The notes below the pieces were generated by a model. That model searched no databases. It saw only the letters and a list, made by a program, of their open reading frames with translations, and was not told where the DNA came from. The position numbers were made by a program, and so were the translations under genes. A stretch of DNA of 64,000 nucleotides, from assembly GCA_017465465.1 (NCBI GenBank), contig JAFTWE010000002.1:1-64000 (forward strand), given 5' to 3'. Each line of letters opens with the position of its first letter. Positions within the stretch are counted from its first letter, which is position 1. Shown piece by piece: positions 1-7,062 of the stretch. Origin of the DNA: Clostridia bacterium. Its GTDB lineage: Bacteria > Bacillota > Clostridia > Oscillospirales > Acutalibacteraceae.

Positions 1-36
1 ACAATGTCTGCTCACGGCTGCTGCACAGAATATAAA

Positions 37-76
37 AAAAATAGCAATGTGTTGTGGATAATACATTGCTATTTTT
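37..76. terminator. Bidirectional intrinsic terminator
   Basis: A 14-bp perfect stem pairs 37-50 with 63-76. It has A-rich and T-rich outer arms, so it can act in both directions. It probably ends a gene to the left of the window. The loop contains TGTGGATAA, which matches a DnaA box, but a single copy is weak evidence for one. Confidence 0.6.
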
Positions 77-95
77 ACTTGATTTTCAAAAAAAC

Positions 96-128
96 AACCC
101 TCGAATCATTCCTGAAACGAGGGTTTGT
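96..128 (+). terminator. Stem-loop, possible terminator
   Basis: AACCCTCG (96-103) pairs with CGAGGGTT (118-125). The T-run after it is poor, so this may be a structural hairpin, not a working terminator. Confidence 0.35.
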
Positions 129-138
129 CAGCAGTCTG

Positions 139-169
139 AGCCGACTTTTCAGTCGGCTTTTATCATTTT
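139..169. repeat. 31-bp terminator-like direct repeat, copy 1
   Basis: Stem AGCCGACT (139-146), loop TTTC, stem AGTCGGCT (151-158), then a T-rich tail. The 31 bases are identical to 1953-1983 on the other side of the sigma factor gene. Read on the minus strand, this copy encodes K-M-I-K-A-D-stop, exactly the C-terminus of the MATE gene at 1963-3324. It could be a relic of a second MATE 3' end or a dispersed terminator. Confidence 0.7.
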
Positions 170-271
170 TGGTATCCGTCTTTATTTCGAAAATGAGTCG
201 TCGACGACACCCCTACAGATTGCTGTTGTGAGCCGTGTGAGGTGCGGCGATTTTCGACACACCGAAAGTAA

Positions 272-290
272 GGGCGTCAACCTGACGCCC
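272..290. other. GC-rich stem-loop upstream of sigma gene
   Basis: GGGCGTCA (272-279), loop ACC, TGACGCCC (283-290): an 8-bp perfect stem. No T-run follows on the + strand, so it is not a classical terminator. It lies about 60 bases upstream of the proposed transcription start of the sigma factor gene. Confidence 0.5.
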
Positions 291-325
291 GAAATAATTT
301 AACCTTAAAAACTTTTATTCAAAAT

Positions 326-355
326 TTAACCGAAAAGAGTTTTTGTCACTATATA
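326..355 (+). promoter_or_regulatory. Possible promoter of the ECF sigma gene
   Basis: TTAACC (326-331), 18-bp spacer, TATATA (350-355), followed by a short 5' UTR to the ribosome-binding site at 371. The string AATTTAACC occurs twice, at 296-304 and 323-331. AACC-type -35 elements are typical of ECF promoters, so autoregulation is possible. Inference only. Confidence 0.35.
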
Positions 356-384
356 GGTGTGGCCACAAAAAGGAGAGAAGAAAG

Positions 385-1947
385 TTGAACAAGCACAACC
401 TTGATATAAAAATACAAGATGAGGCAAAAACAATTTTGTCTTTTTGCATCGCCAGAACATCAAGTTACAGTGATGCTGAGGATTTGGCACAGGATATTAT
501 TGTTGAAATATACAAATCTGTGGGCAATCTGAAAAACGAGAAGGCTTTTTATGCTTTTATGTGGTCAGTTGCAGGAAATGTATATAAGCAGTGGTGCAGG
601 AAGAAAGCGAAAAAATCAGAAGTTGAACTTACAGAAAATCTTATTTTCCAAAACGAAGAGGAAGAAGATTTGTCTGAGGTTTATCTTCTTCGCCGTGAAT
701 TGACATTGTTAAATCAAAAATATCGTAAAGCGATAATCTTATATTATATCGACGGTAAATCGTGCTGTGAAATATCCGAAATTCTCTCAATAAGCGAAAG
801 TATGGTTAAATATTTACTGTTTAAATCGCGACAGATTTTGAAAGAAGGTATGAAAATGGAACGAAATTACGGTTCTCAGAGTTACAACCCTAAAGGACTT
901 TCTCTTTTGTTTTGGGGGAACGAAACGAACAGATATTATAATCTTTGTGACAGCAAAATATCGCAGAATATACTTTTTGCCTGTTATAATGACAAGCTCA
1001 CTGCTGAACAGATAAGCCTTGAAATTGGTGTTGCATTGCCGTATATGGAGGATAAAATCAGCGAATTATGCGAGTTCGATTTGCTTAAAAAAGACGGCAA
1101 CAGATACTATACGAACATCGTTATTTTTACAAGAGATTTTATGCGAGAGGTTACTTTGAAAACGGCAGAGCTGAGAGAAAAAATTGCTTCAATAATTTCC
1201 GCATCTGCCGAAAATAAAAAATCTCAAATCAGACAGATAGGTTTTTATGGCTCTGATATGAGTGACAACTCACTTTTGTGGCAAATTGCTTGCTTTATTT
1301 TGTTTGAGGCTGTTATTGAAAATCTGCACAGCAGAACAAAAATTCAATATCCTAAAGATAAATTCGGTGAAGAATGCTTTATCTGGGGTGCAGAGGAATG
1401 TGAAGAAAATTATTGGAAAGAGCAGTTTGGCTTTTGGGTAAGTGCTTGTGAAAACAGCTCTGAGGATTACATTCATTTCATGGATTTCCCCATTAACGGC
1501 GAGCGTATAAATGATTACTTCTTTGACAAGCAGAACGCAGTCAACATTTTTATTGACATAGCAAAAAACAAAACGGAATTTACAAGCGAAAACGATATGG
1601 CGATTATTGCCGAAATGATTCGCAATGGTTACATTAAAAAAGACGAAAATATATTAAAAGTGAACGCTCCGGTTTTAACTGCAAGGCAGAGAGAAAAAGT
1701 GAAAGAAATTTTCGCAGATGAAATTGAAGCAATAGCTGTTGAAGCAGAAAAAATGATGTCTGCTGTTGAGAAAATTTTAAAAAATCATATGCCGATTCAC
1801 CTTAAAGGGTTAGCAAAAGCTATGGCTTACCTCAGACTTTTTGAGGATGCACTTGCTGCACCTGTAGCAACCTTGGTTGAGGAAAAATATTTAATTCCGT
1901 ACAATGGTGACTCGCTTTTGCCCACAACCTTTGTAATCCTCAAATAA
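385..1947 (+). CDS. ECF-type RNA polymerase sigma factor with long C-terminal extension
   Basis: Predicted sigma factor of 520 residues that would direct RNA polymerase to its own promoter class. Residues ~10-75 look like sigma-70 region 2 (SDAEDLAQDIIVEIYK) and ~100-155 like region 4, with a helix-turn-helix around CCEISEILSISESMVKYLL. Ordinary ECF factors stop there, at about 160-190 residues. This one continues with a probable winged helix (~195-248, containing LTAEQISLEIGV) and ~270 residues I do not recognise, with no membrane segment, so any signal would be cytoplasmic. No anti-sigma gene is adjacent. I chose TTG at 385 because AGGAGA at 371-376 lies 8 bases upstream; the in-frame TTG at 343 lies upstream of the proposed -10. 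Converges on the MATE gene through a shared terminator. Confidence 0.8.
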   Translation: MNKHNLDIKIQDEAKTILSFCIARTSSYSDAEDLAQDIIVEIYKSVGNLKNEKAFYAFMWSVAGNVYKQWCRKKAKKSEVELTENLIFQNEEEEDLSEVYLLRRELTLLNQKYRKAIILYYIDGKSCCEISEILSISESMVKYLLFKSRQILKEGMKMERNYGSQSYNPKGLSLLFWGNETNRYYNLCDSKISQNILFACYNDKLTAEQISLEIGVALPYMEDKISELCEFDLLKKDGNRYYTNIVIFTRDFMREVTLKTAELREKIASIISASAENKKSQIRQIGFYGSDMSDNSLLWQIACFILFEAVIENLHSRTKIQYPKDKFGEECFIWGAEECEENYWKEQFGFWVSACENSSEDYIHFMDFPINGERINDYFFDKQNAVNIFIDIAKNKTEFTSENDMAIIAEMIRNGYIKKDENILKVNAPVLTARQREKVKEIFADEIEAIAVEAEKMMSAVEKILKNHMPIHLKGLAKAMAYLRLFEDALAAPVATLVEEKYLIPYNGDSLLPTTFVILK

Positions 1948-1952
1948 CAAAA

Positions 1953-1983
1953 AGCCGACTTTTCAGTCGGCTTTTATCATTTT
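1953..1983. terminator. Shared convergent terminator; 31-bp repeat copy 2
   Basis: AGCCGACT (1953-1960), TTTC, AGTCGGCT (1965-1972), then TTTATCATTTT. On the minus side the stem is followed by TTTTTG. It serves the sigma gene (ends 1947) and overlaps the last codons of the MATE gene (stop at 1963-1965). Identical to 139-169. Confidence 0.75.
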
Positions 1984-3324
1984 AGTTCTCTTTTTATAAA
2001 TCATAAAGAATGCTATCAGCTCAATCAGGAATGTTATTGACCACGACACGGTGTATGAAATATACAGGCACGACGGTGTGTGGAATTGGGGGACCTGGAA
2101 AATGGTATAAACCCAACCGATTCTGAAAACACACACGCCGAGAATCGTGATAACCATTGGTGAAAGCGAAACACCCATTCCTCTGATTGCACCTGTGGTG
2201 GTGTCCATAAGTCCGCAAAGAAAATACGGCAGGCAGATAAGCGAGAGCCTTGTCATTCCGTAGGCAATAGCCTGCGGTGAGTCGGTTATATAAATTGAAA
2301 GAAGCTGTTCGCCCAAGAGATATACCGTTCCCCCTGCAGCAAGACCTGCAATGGTAACACAGCCAAGGCAAATCAAAAGAGTCTTTTTAACTCGTTTGTA
2401 ATTCATTGCGCCCACATTCTGCCCTGTAAAATTCAGCGCGCTTTGGTGGAAAGCGTTCATCAGCACATAAACGAAGCCTTCAATGTTACCTGCCGCCGCA
2501 TTGCCCGACATAAGCACATCACCAAAAGAGTTGATTGACGACTGAATGATAACATTTGAAATTGAAAACAGCGAGCCCTGAATACCTGCAGGAATACCGA
2601 TGGTAAGCATCTTTTTGAGCTGAGCGGAGTAAAAATGCATCTTTTTAAAGCTGAATCTGCAGGCATCGGTGCGGCGCATAAGAGCCATAATAACAAGCAC
2701 GGCGGAAATTCCCTGAGAAACAGCTGTTGCCAGAGCAACACCGCCCACGTTCATATTAAACTGAGTGACGAATATAACATTGAGTATCACATTTATAACT
2801 CCCGCACAGGAGAGGTAGAGGAGAGGGCCTTTGGTGTCACCTGCGGCACGAAGAATGGATGCGCCGAAGTTATATACCATATTAAATGTCATTCCGCAGA
2901 AATAAAGCTTCATATATACGGCGGAAAGCTCAAGTACATTCTGCGGAGTTCCCATCCAGCCAAGGAAGGTCTCTGAAAGAGAAACACCGATAACAGTCAG
3001 CACCACGCCGCTGACGATTGCCGAAGGGATAGCTGTGTGAACGGTGCGGTGGGTGGCTTCATCATCTCTTGCGCCTATTGCCTGAGCAACCGAAACACCG
3101 CAACCAACAGAAAGCCCGATGAAAAGGTTGACTATCAGGTTGGTAAGCGAGCCTGTGGCTCCGACGGCGGCAACACTAACACTTCCGCAAAATCTGCCCA
3201 CAACCACCAAATCGGCGGCGTTAAAAAGAAGCTGTAAAATGCTTGTGAGAATAATCGGCACGGTATGACGGATTATTCCCGAAAAAAGCGGACCGTTACA
3301 CATATCAATTTTTTTCTTAGCCAT
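1963..3324 (-). CDS. MATE family efflux transporter
   Basis: Multidrug and toxin extrusion family transporter, 453 residues, the usual length for the family. It is an inner-membrane antiporter expected to export organic cations or drugs against a Na+ or H+ gradient. The N-terminus MAKKKIDMCNGPLFSGIIRH is the standard MATE opening, followed by about 12 hydrophobic segments in two similar halves. Start at ATG 3324 is set by AAAGGGG 8 bases upstream; an in-frame GTG at 3333 sits inside that ribosome-binding site. The gene has its own promoter (3354-3381) and its stop lies inside the terminator hairpin. The substrate cannot be told from sequence. Confidence 0.93.
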   Translation of the reverse strand: MAKKKIDMCNGPLFSGIIRHTVPIILTSILQLLFNAADLVVVGRFCGSVSVAAVGATGSLTNLIVNLFIGLSVGCGVSVAQAIGARDDEATHRTVHTAIPSAIVSGVVLTVIGVSLSETFLGWMGTPQNVLELSAVYMKLYFCGMTFNMVYNFGASILRAAGDTKGPLLYLSCAGVINVILNVIFVTQFNMNVGGVALATAVSQGISAVLVIMALMRRTDACRFSFKKMHFYSAQLKKMLTIGIPAGIQGSLFSISNVIIQSSINSFGDVLMSGNAAAGNIEGFVYVLMNAFHQSALNFTGQNVGAMNYKRVKKTLLICLGCVTIAGLAAGGTVYLLGEQLLSIYITDSPQAIAYGMTRLSLICLPYFLCGLMDTTTGAIRGMGVSLSPMVITILGVCVFRIGWVYTIFQVPQFHTPSCLYISYTVSWSITFLIELIAFFMIYKKRTKMIKAD

Positions 3325-3353
3325 TTTACACACCCCTTTCTGTTGACAGGGAT

Positions 3354-3381
3354 ATTATATACCTTTTGAACAGAATTGCAA
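3354..3381 (-). promoter_or_regulatory. Promoter of MATE gene
   Basis: On the minus strand: TTGCAA (3381-3376), 16-bp spacer, TATAAT (3359-3354), ending about 30 bases before the start codon. Confidence 0.7.
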
Positions 3382-3387
3382 GAGAAA

Positions 3388-3411
3388 AACCGACTCGAAG
3401 TCGAGTCGGTT
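3388..3411 (-). terminator. Terminator of the GT4 gene pair
   Basis: An 11-bp stem, 3388-3398 with 3401-3411, followed on the minus strand by TTTTTCTCTT. It lies just past the stop of the glycosyltransferase at 3416. Confidence 0.85.
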
Positions 3412-3415
3412 AAAA

Positions 3416-4516
3416 TTATTCAAAGCAATATTTTATGAAATCCTCAAGGGTGCTTTTGGCATCGTATTTGATTTTTCTGAAATGCTCTGCCATATTTTTT
3501 CTTTGATAGCCGTCAGCCAGGGGGAGAATTTTATCAGCCCATTGCTTGGCATCTCCTAAAGGCAAAAAGTCAACAAGGTCGGTTATACTGCACTCTTTTG
3601 TAATTTTATCGGAAATTACACAGCGCAGAGATAAGGCCTGAGCCTCAATAACGGCATTGGGCATACCTTCGTAAAAAGACGGAAAAACAAGAACATCTGC
3701 CGCACCAAGAAGAGCGTTGACATCTTTTCTTGCGCCGAGGAACATAACCTTTTCTTCAAGACCTTTTTCTCGGGCTTTGAGCTGAATTTTTTCCTGAAGG
3801 TCGCCAACACCCACAAGCACAAGCTTTGAGTTGGGGTGAGCTTTTACAACCTCTTCGAAAACATCAATTAAAAAGCTGTGATTTTTAACCTGAACAAATC
3901 TGCCCACATGAATCAAAGTGAACTCATCTGAAAGACCGAGTGACTGTCTTGTTTTAGCTCTCAGCTCGTCAGAATATGAAAAAATATCGGTGTCAATTCC
4001 GTTGTTCAGAATGTGAGCTTTGCCTTTTTCTACACAGCCCTTGCCGAAGCAGTATTCTGCCGCAAGAACCGAGGGAGCAAGCTTTACATCAGGAACAATT
4101 CTTGCAAGAAGACCCAATGTTGTGCCTGCGATTTTTTCGGCCTTGCCGCCGTCATTTCCTGCACTGCTGGAGCGATGGATGACCCTTTTGGCTCCGCCTG
4201 CCTTTGCGGCAAGCAAATCCAGAGCAACCCCTGCCTTTGCAGAGGAGCTGAACACCGCTTCATAGCCGTTTTCTTTAACAATTTTTTTAAGTGATGAAAG
4301 GCAGACAACGGGGTTTTGGGTTTTTGGCGGAATTCTGAAAATGCGGCCGCCGAGAGCTTCGATTTCATCGTCGTAAGCACAGCGCCTTTCAACATTAACG
4401 CAAAAGTCAAGCTGATATTTTTCTCTGTCAAGCTGACGGTATTGCTTCATTATAAATGTTTCTGCACCGCCAACATCCATACTGCTCATACAGCATAATA
4501 ATCTTTTTATACTCAT
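3416..4516 (-). CDS. Glycosyltransferase family 4 (GT-B fold)
   Basis: Predicted nucleotide-sugar-dependent glycosyltransferase of 366 residues. The N-terminal GSMDVGGAE-type motif appears as SSMDVGGAETFIMKQY, typical of GT4 enzymes that add sugars to capsular or exopolysaccharides. The C-terminal donor-binding half shows HVGRFVQVKNH, the LVGVGDL strand and the EGMPNAVIEAQA signature (normally E-G-x-P-x-x-x-x-E). Start at ATG 4516 follows AGAGGAGT, whereas the longer frame lacks a site. It lies 13 bases after the other GT4 gene and shares its promoter, so the two probably act on the same surface glycan. Donor and acceptor unknown. Confidence 0.9.
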   Translation of the reverse strand: MSIKRLLCCMSSMDVGGAETFIMKQYRQLDREKYQLDFCVNVERRCAYDDEIEALGGRIFRIPPKTQNPVVCLSSLKKIVKENGYEAVFSSSAKAGVALDLLAAKAGGAKRVIHRSSSAGNDGGKAEKIAGTTLGLLARIVPDVKLAPSVLAAEYCFGKGCVEKGKAHILNNGIDTDIFSYSDELRAKTRQSLGLSDEFTLIHVGRFVQVKNHSFLIDVFEEVVKAHPNSKLVLVGVGDLQEKIQLKAREKGLEEKVMFLGARKDVNALLGAADVLVFPSFYEGMPNAVIEAQALSLRCVISDKITKECSITDLVDFLPLGDAKQWADKILPLADGYQRKNMAEHFRKIKYDAKSTLEDFIKYCFE

Positions 4517-4529
4517 GGTTACTCCTCTT

Positions 4530-5573
4530 TTATCTGAGCTTGTCAACAATTATTTTAATGCCGTTTTCGGGGCTGAATTCCCGGGCGCGGATGAGACAGG
4601 CTTTTCTCATTGAGTTAATAGTGTCGGGATTGTCTGCCGCTTCAATAAGAATGATGCTGAGTTGCCCTCTGTCTTCAACGTTGTAAAGAATTCCATCAAT
4701 ACCGTGAGTGACAACTTCTTTGTTATATTTCCAGTCAGTTGCAATAACAGGTACACCTGCGGAAAATGCGTCAACAATCGTTCCTGCAAAGCCCTCGCCC
4801 TCATATCGGGTGGGGAACAGCATAGCAAAGTAAGAACAAAGCTCTCGTGAAATACTTTCAGTACCTGAGAGGAAGCCTTTATATGTTATGAAAGGCTCAA
4901 AAGTACTTTTTAATTCTTCAAAGCGTTCTTTATAATCCTCGTCCGGTAAGCCGTAAATGTCAAGGGTGTATGCTGTTCTCCCAAGGGCGGCGTTAGCGTT
5001 TCTTACTGCCTCAACAGCGTCTTCGATTCCCTTTTCACTACGGATTCTTGAAAACGTGCAAAGCTTATATGGTTCACTTTGAAAACACAGCTCATCAGTA
5101 GAGAGTATCATAACTTCGTGAAAATTCGGCATAACATGAACATTTGTAAAGCCCATGATGTTCAACTCTCTCTGCATAGACGGAACCTCAACAAAAATTC
5201 CGTCAAGCTTTTTAAGGGATTTGATTAGGTTGGTATTGCTTTTTAAAAAATCGGCAAGCCAGCCACCTACAACTGCATAATGCAACTTTCTTTTGTAAAA
5301 AGAGTTTAATGTTTCAAACAAAAACGGAAAAATTTTCAATCCGTTAGTGGCAGGCAGCATAATAATATTTTCACACTCTGCAAGGAGTTTTTTGCATTGT
5401 AAAATAAGGCGAAGAGGATTTTTCTGCCATCCTCTTGTATCAAGGGCCACGACATTGTTTTTACCGAGCACTTTCACAAGAGCAGAATAAACCGATTGGG
5501 TTTTATCCTTTTGTCCGCTGTTAAATTGTTCGTCACCAAAGGCAAAGTGACCGCAGATACCGACTTTATACAT
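4530..5573 (-). CDS. Glycosyltransferase (GT4-like)
   Basis: Second, promoter-proximal glycosyltransferase of the pair, 347 residues. The N-terminus MYKVGICGHFAFGDEQFNSGQ resembles acceptor-binding halves of GT-B enzymes. The C-terminal half has TFSRIRSEKGIEDAVEAV (the usual SR-x-x-x-KG element) and PTRYEGEGFAGTIVDAFSAG, matching the E-G-x-x-x-x-x-x-D/E donor-site signature with D/G substitutions. No signal peptide or membrane span, so it is cytoplasmic or peripheral. Start at ATG 5573 follows AAGGAG; seven further in-frame upstream codons lack a site. Likely role: polysaccharide or glycolipid assembly. Confidence 0.85.
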   Translation of the reverse strand: MYKVGICGHFAFGDEQFNSGQKDKTQSVYSALVKVLGKNNVVALDTRGWQKNPLRLILQCKKLLAECENIIMLPATNGLKIFPFLFETLNSFYKRKLHYAVVGGWLADFLKSNTNLIKSLKKLDGIFVEVPSMQRELNIMGFTNVHVMPNFHEVMILSTDELCFQSEPYKLCTFSRIRSEKGIEDAVEAVRNANAALGRTAYTLDIYGLPDEDYKERFEELKSTFEPFITYKGFLSGTESISRELCSYFAMLFPTRYEGEGFAGTIVDAFSAGVPVIATDWKYNKEVVTHGIDGILYNVEDRGQLSIILIEAADNPDTINSMRKACLIRAREFSPENGIKIIVDKLR

Positions 5574-5605
5574 ACGCCTGCTCCTTATTGACAATTACAC
5601 TTTCC

Positions 5606-5635
5606 ATTATACAACATCTGTTAGATTGAAGTCAA
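5606..5635 (-). promoter_or_regulatory. Promoter of GT4 operon
   Basis: On the minus strand: TTGACT (5635-5630), 18-bp spacer, TATAAT (5611-5606). It diverges from the infC promoter about 35 bases away. Confidence 0.75.
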
Positions 5636-5667
5636 ATAAAAAGCACTGAAAATTTTCCGCCAACCCC

Positions 5668-5696
5668 TTGACAAAGAGGAAACTATGGTATATAAT
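5668..5696 (+). promoter_or_regulatory. Consensus SigA promoter of infC-rpmI-rplT
   Basis: TTGACA (5668-5673), 17-bp spacer, TATAAT (5691-5696): a perfect match to the housekeeping consensus, as expected for a ribosomal protein operon. Confidence 0.92.
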
Positions 5697-5701
5697 GCTC
5701 T

Positions 5702-5842
5702 CACAACAAAGCGGAACAGGTCTGTTCCCACCTAAACGGTATCGTCCGTCAGGGTCAATAATCTTGCTCCTTTCGGGGGCAGTATGCTTATTGATTTTTA
5801 TGCGGACGGTGAACTACTGTCCGCATTTTATTTTGGAGGTGC
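5702..5842 (+). ncRNA. Structured 5' leader with attenuator upstream of infC
   Basis: About 140 bases of leader RNA. Stem-loops: GGAACAG/CTGTTCC (5713-5728); an inner stem GCTCC/GGGGC (~5766-5780) inside TCAATAA/TTATTGA (5755-5794); and an intrinsic terminator ATGCGGAC (5800-5807) / GTCCGCAT (5819-5826) followed by TTTATTTT. CGTCCG at 5743-5748 can pair with CGGACG at 5803-5808, which would break the terminator. That gives mutually exclusive folds, as in the L20-controlled infC leaders of Bacillus. Sensing of L20 is inferred from the operon, not from a recognised binding site. Confidence 0.75.
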
Positions 5843-5848
5843 TTGAAT

Positions 5849-6367
5849 ATCAGTACTAAAGAACTGCAAATTAACGAGGAAATCCGTGACAAAGAAGTCA
5901 GAGTAATTTCTAACGACGGCGAACAGCTTGGCGTTATGAGCGCAAGTGAAGCATTGAAGCTTGCCGAGCAGAGCAACTTTGACCTTGTAAAGATTGCCCC
6001 TCAGGCTAAACCGCCTGTATGCAAGATTATGGATTACGGTAAGTACCGTTTTGACCAGGCAAAACGCGAGAAAGAAGCCAAGAAAAACCAGAGAGTGGTT
6101 GAAATCAAAGAAATCCGCTTGTCTCTCAACATTGACACTCACGACTTTGAAACAAAAGTCGGCCATGCAATCAAATTTTTGAAAGCAGGCAACAAGGTTA
6201 AGGTGTCAATCCGCTTCAGAGGCCGCGAAATGGCTCATCCTGAGCACGGTCTTGCACCGATGCAGAAATTCGCCGAAGCCTGTGCAGAATACGGAACAGT
6301 TGAAAAGCCCGCAAAGCTTGAAGGTCGTTCCATGCTGATGTTCCTTGCGGCAAAAACAGCCAAATAA
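5849..6367 (+). CDS. infC: Translation initiation factor IF-3
   Basis: IF-3, 172 residues. It binds the 30S subunit, keeps 50S away and checks the start codon and initiator tRNA. Both domains are present: N-domain opening KELQINEEIRDKEVRVI and C-domain with SIRFRGREMAHPEHG. The start is unusual. GGAGG at 5835-5839 is only 3 bases from the in-frame TTG at 5843, but 9 bases from ATC at 5849, which begins I-S-T-K-E-L, the normal start point of the family. IF-3 genes commonly use a rare start codon (ATT in E. coli and B. subtilis) for self-regulation. I therefore prefer ATC; a pipeline would call TTG 5843. Confidence 0.95.
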   Translation: MSTKELQINEEIRDKEVRVISNDGEQLGVMSASEALKLAEQSNFDLVKIAPQAKPPVCKIMDYGKYRFDQAKREKEAKKNQRVVEIKEIRLSLNIDTHDFETKVGHAIKFLKAGNKVKVSIRFRGREMAHPEHGLAPMQKFAEACAEYGTVEKPAKLEGRSMLMFLAAKTAK

Positions 6368-6398
6368 ACAATGAATTTTAATAAGGAGGAAAACCATT

Positions 6399-6596
6399 AT
6401 GCCTAAAATCAAAACTCACTCAGGCGCAAAGAAACGCTTTAAGATGTCAAAGAACGGTAAACCCATCCGTGCTCATGCAAACAAATCTCACATCCTCAAC
6501 AAAAAGTCAACAAAGCGCAAGAGAGGTCTTCGTCAGACAACTGTTGCTGATAAGACAAACGTAAATCAGATTAAACGTCTTATTCCTTACAAATAA
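6399..6596 (+). CDS. rpmI: 50S ribosomal protein L35
   Basis: L35, 65 residues, a small basic protein of the large subunit. [15 protein letters not shown] is the family's invariant start and the rest is rich in Lys/Arg ([14 protein letters not shown] run). Preceded by TAAGGAGG, 32 bases after infC and 33 before rplT, in the universal infC-rpmI-rplT order. Cotranscribed from the 5668 promoter. Confidence 0.98.
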   Translation: MPKIKTHSGAKKRFKMSKNGKPIRAHANKSHILNKKSTKRKRGLRQTTVADKTNVNQIKRLIPYK

Positions 6597-6629
6597 TATC
6601 TAATTTAAAATTAACGGAGGTAACTTAAC

Positions 6630-6986
6630 ATGGCACGTATTAAGGGTGCGACAATGACTCGCAAGAGAAGAAATAAAGTGCTCAAAATGTCAAAGGGCTA
6701 CTATGGCTCAAAGAGCAAGCTTTTCAGAACAGCAAAACAGGCAGTTATGAAATCAGGCCAGTATGCTTACATTGGCCGTAAGCAGAAGAAACGCGATTTC
6801 CGCCGCCTTTGGATTACAAGAATTTCTGCAGCAGCTAAGATGAACGGTATGAACTACTCAACATTCATCAACGGCCTTAACAAAGCAGGCGTTACTCTTA
6901 ACAGAAAGATGCTCGCTGAAATCGCTGTATCAGATGCAGCTGCATTCACAGCTCTCACAGAGAAGGCTAAAGAAGCTCTTAAATAA
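6630..6986 (+). CDS. rplT: 50S ribosomal protein L20
   Basis: L20, 118 residues, binds 23S rRNA early in large-subunit assembly and in Bacillus represses its own operon through the leader. Visible family sequence: [16 protein letters not shown], then [14 protein letters not shown], then [18 protein letters not shown] lies 9 bases before the ATG. It is followed at once by a terminator, so it closes the operon. Its likely target is the leader at 5702-5842. Confidence 0.98.
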   Translation: MARIKGATMTRKRRNKVLKMSKGYYGSKSKLFRTAKQAVMKSGQYAYIGRKQKKRDFRRLWITRISAAAKMNGMNYSTFINGLNKAGVTLNRKMLAEIAVSDAAAFTALTEKAKEALK

Positions 6987-6996
6987 TAATCTGTAA

Positions 6997-7030
6997 TCAC
7001 GCCCTTTTTTACCGAAGGGCGTGACTTTTT
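6997..7030 (+). terminator. Terminator of infC-rpmI-rplT
   Basis: TCACGCCCTT (6997-7006) pairs with AAGGGCGTGA (7015-7024), then CTTTTTCG. A 10-bp GC-rich stem 11 bases past the rplT stop. Confidence 0.9.
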
Positions 7031-7062
7031 CGTTTAAAAAAGTGTTAAGAGGTGAAAGAGAA

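Larger units (their letters stand above)
1..384. other. Gene-free, hairpin-dense intergenic region
   Basis: I see no supportable gene here. The stretch holds stem-loops at 37-76, 96-125, 139-158 and 272-290, a 12-base palindrome GTCGTCGACGAC at 197-208, and an inverted repeat TCGAAAAT (187-194) / ATTTTCGA (250-257). Two short open frames run across it but lack a convincing ribosome-binding site and family resemblance. The right end carries the probable promoter of the sigma factor gene. The gene upstream lies outside the window, so the first hairpins may be its terminators. Confidence 0.6.

Noticed and set aside
53..61. DnaA box (TTATCCACA on the minus strand)
   Set aside because: A single copy inside a terminator loop; about 0.5 such matches are expected by chance in 64 kb. 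No dnaA/dnaN genes or cluster of boxes, so not an origin.
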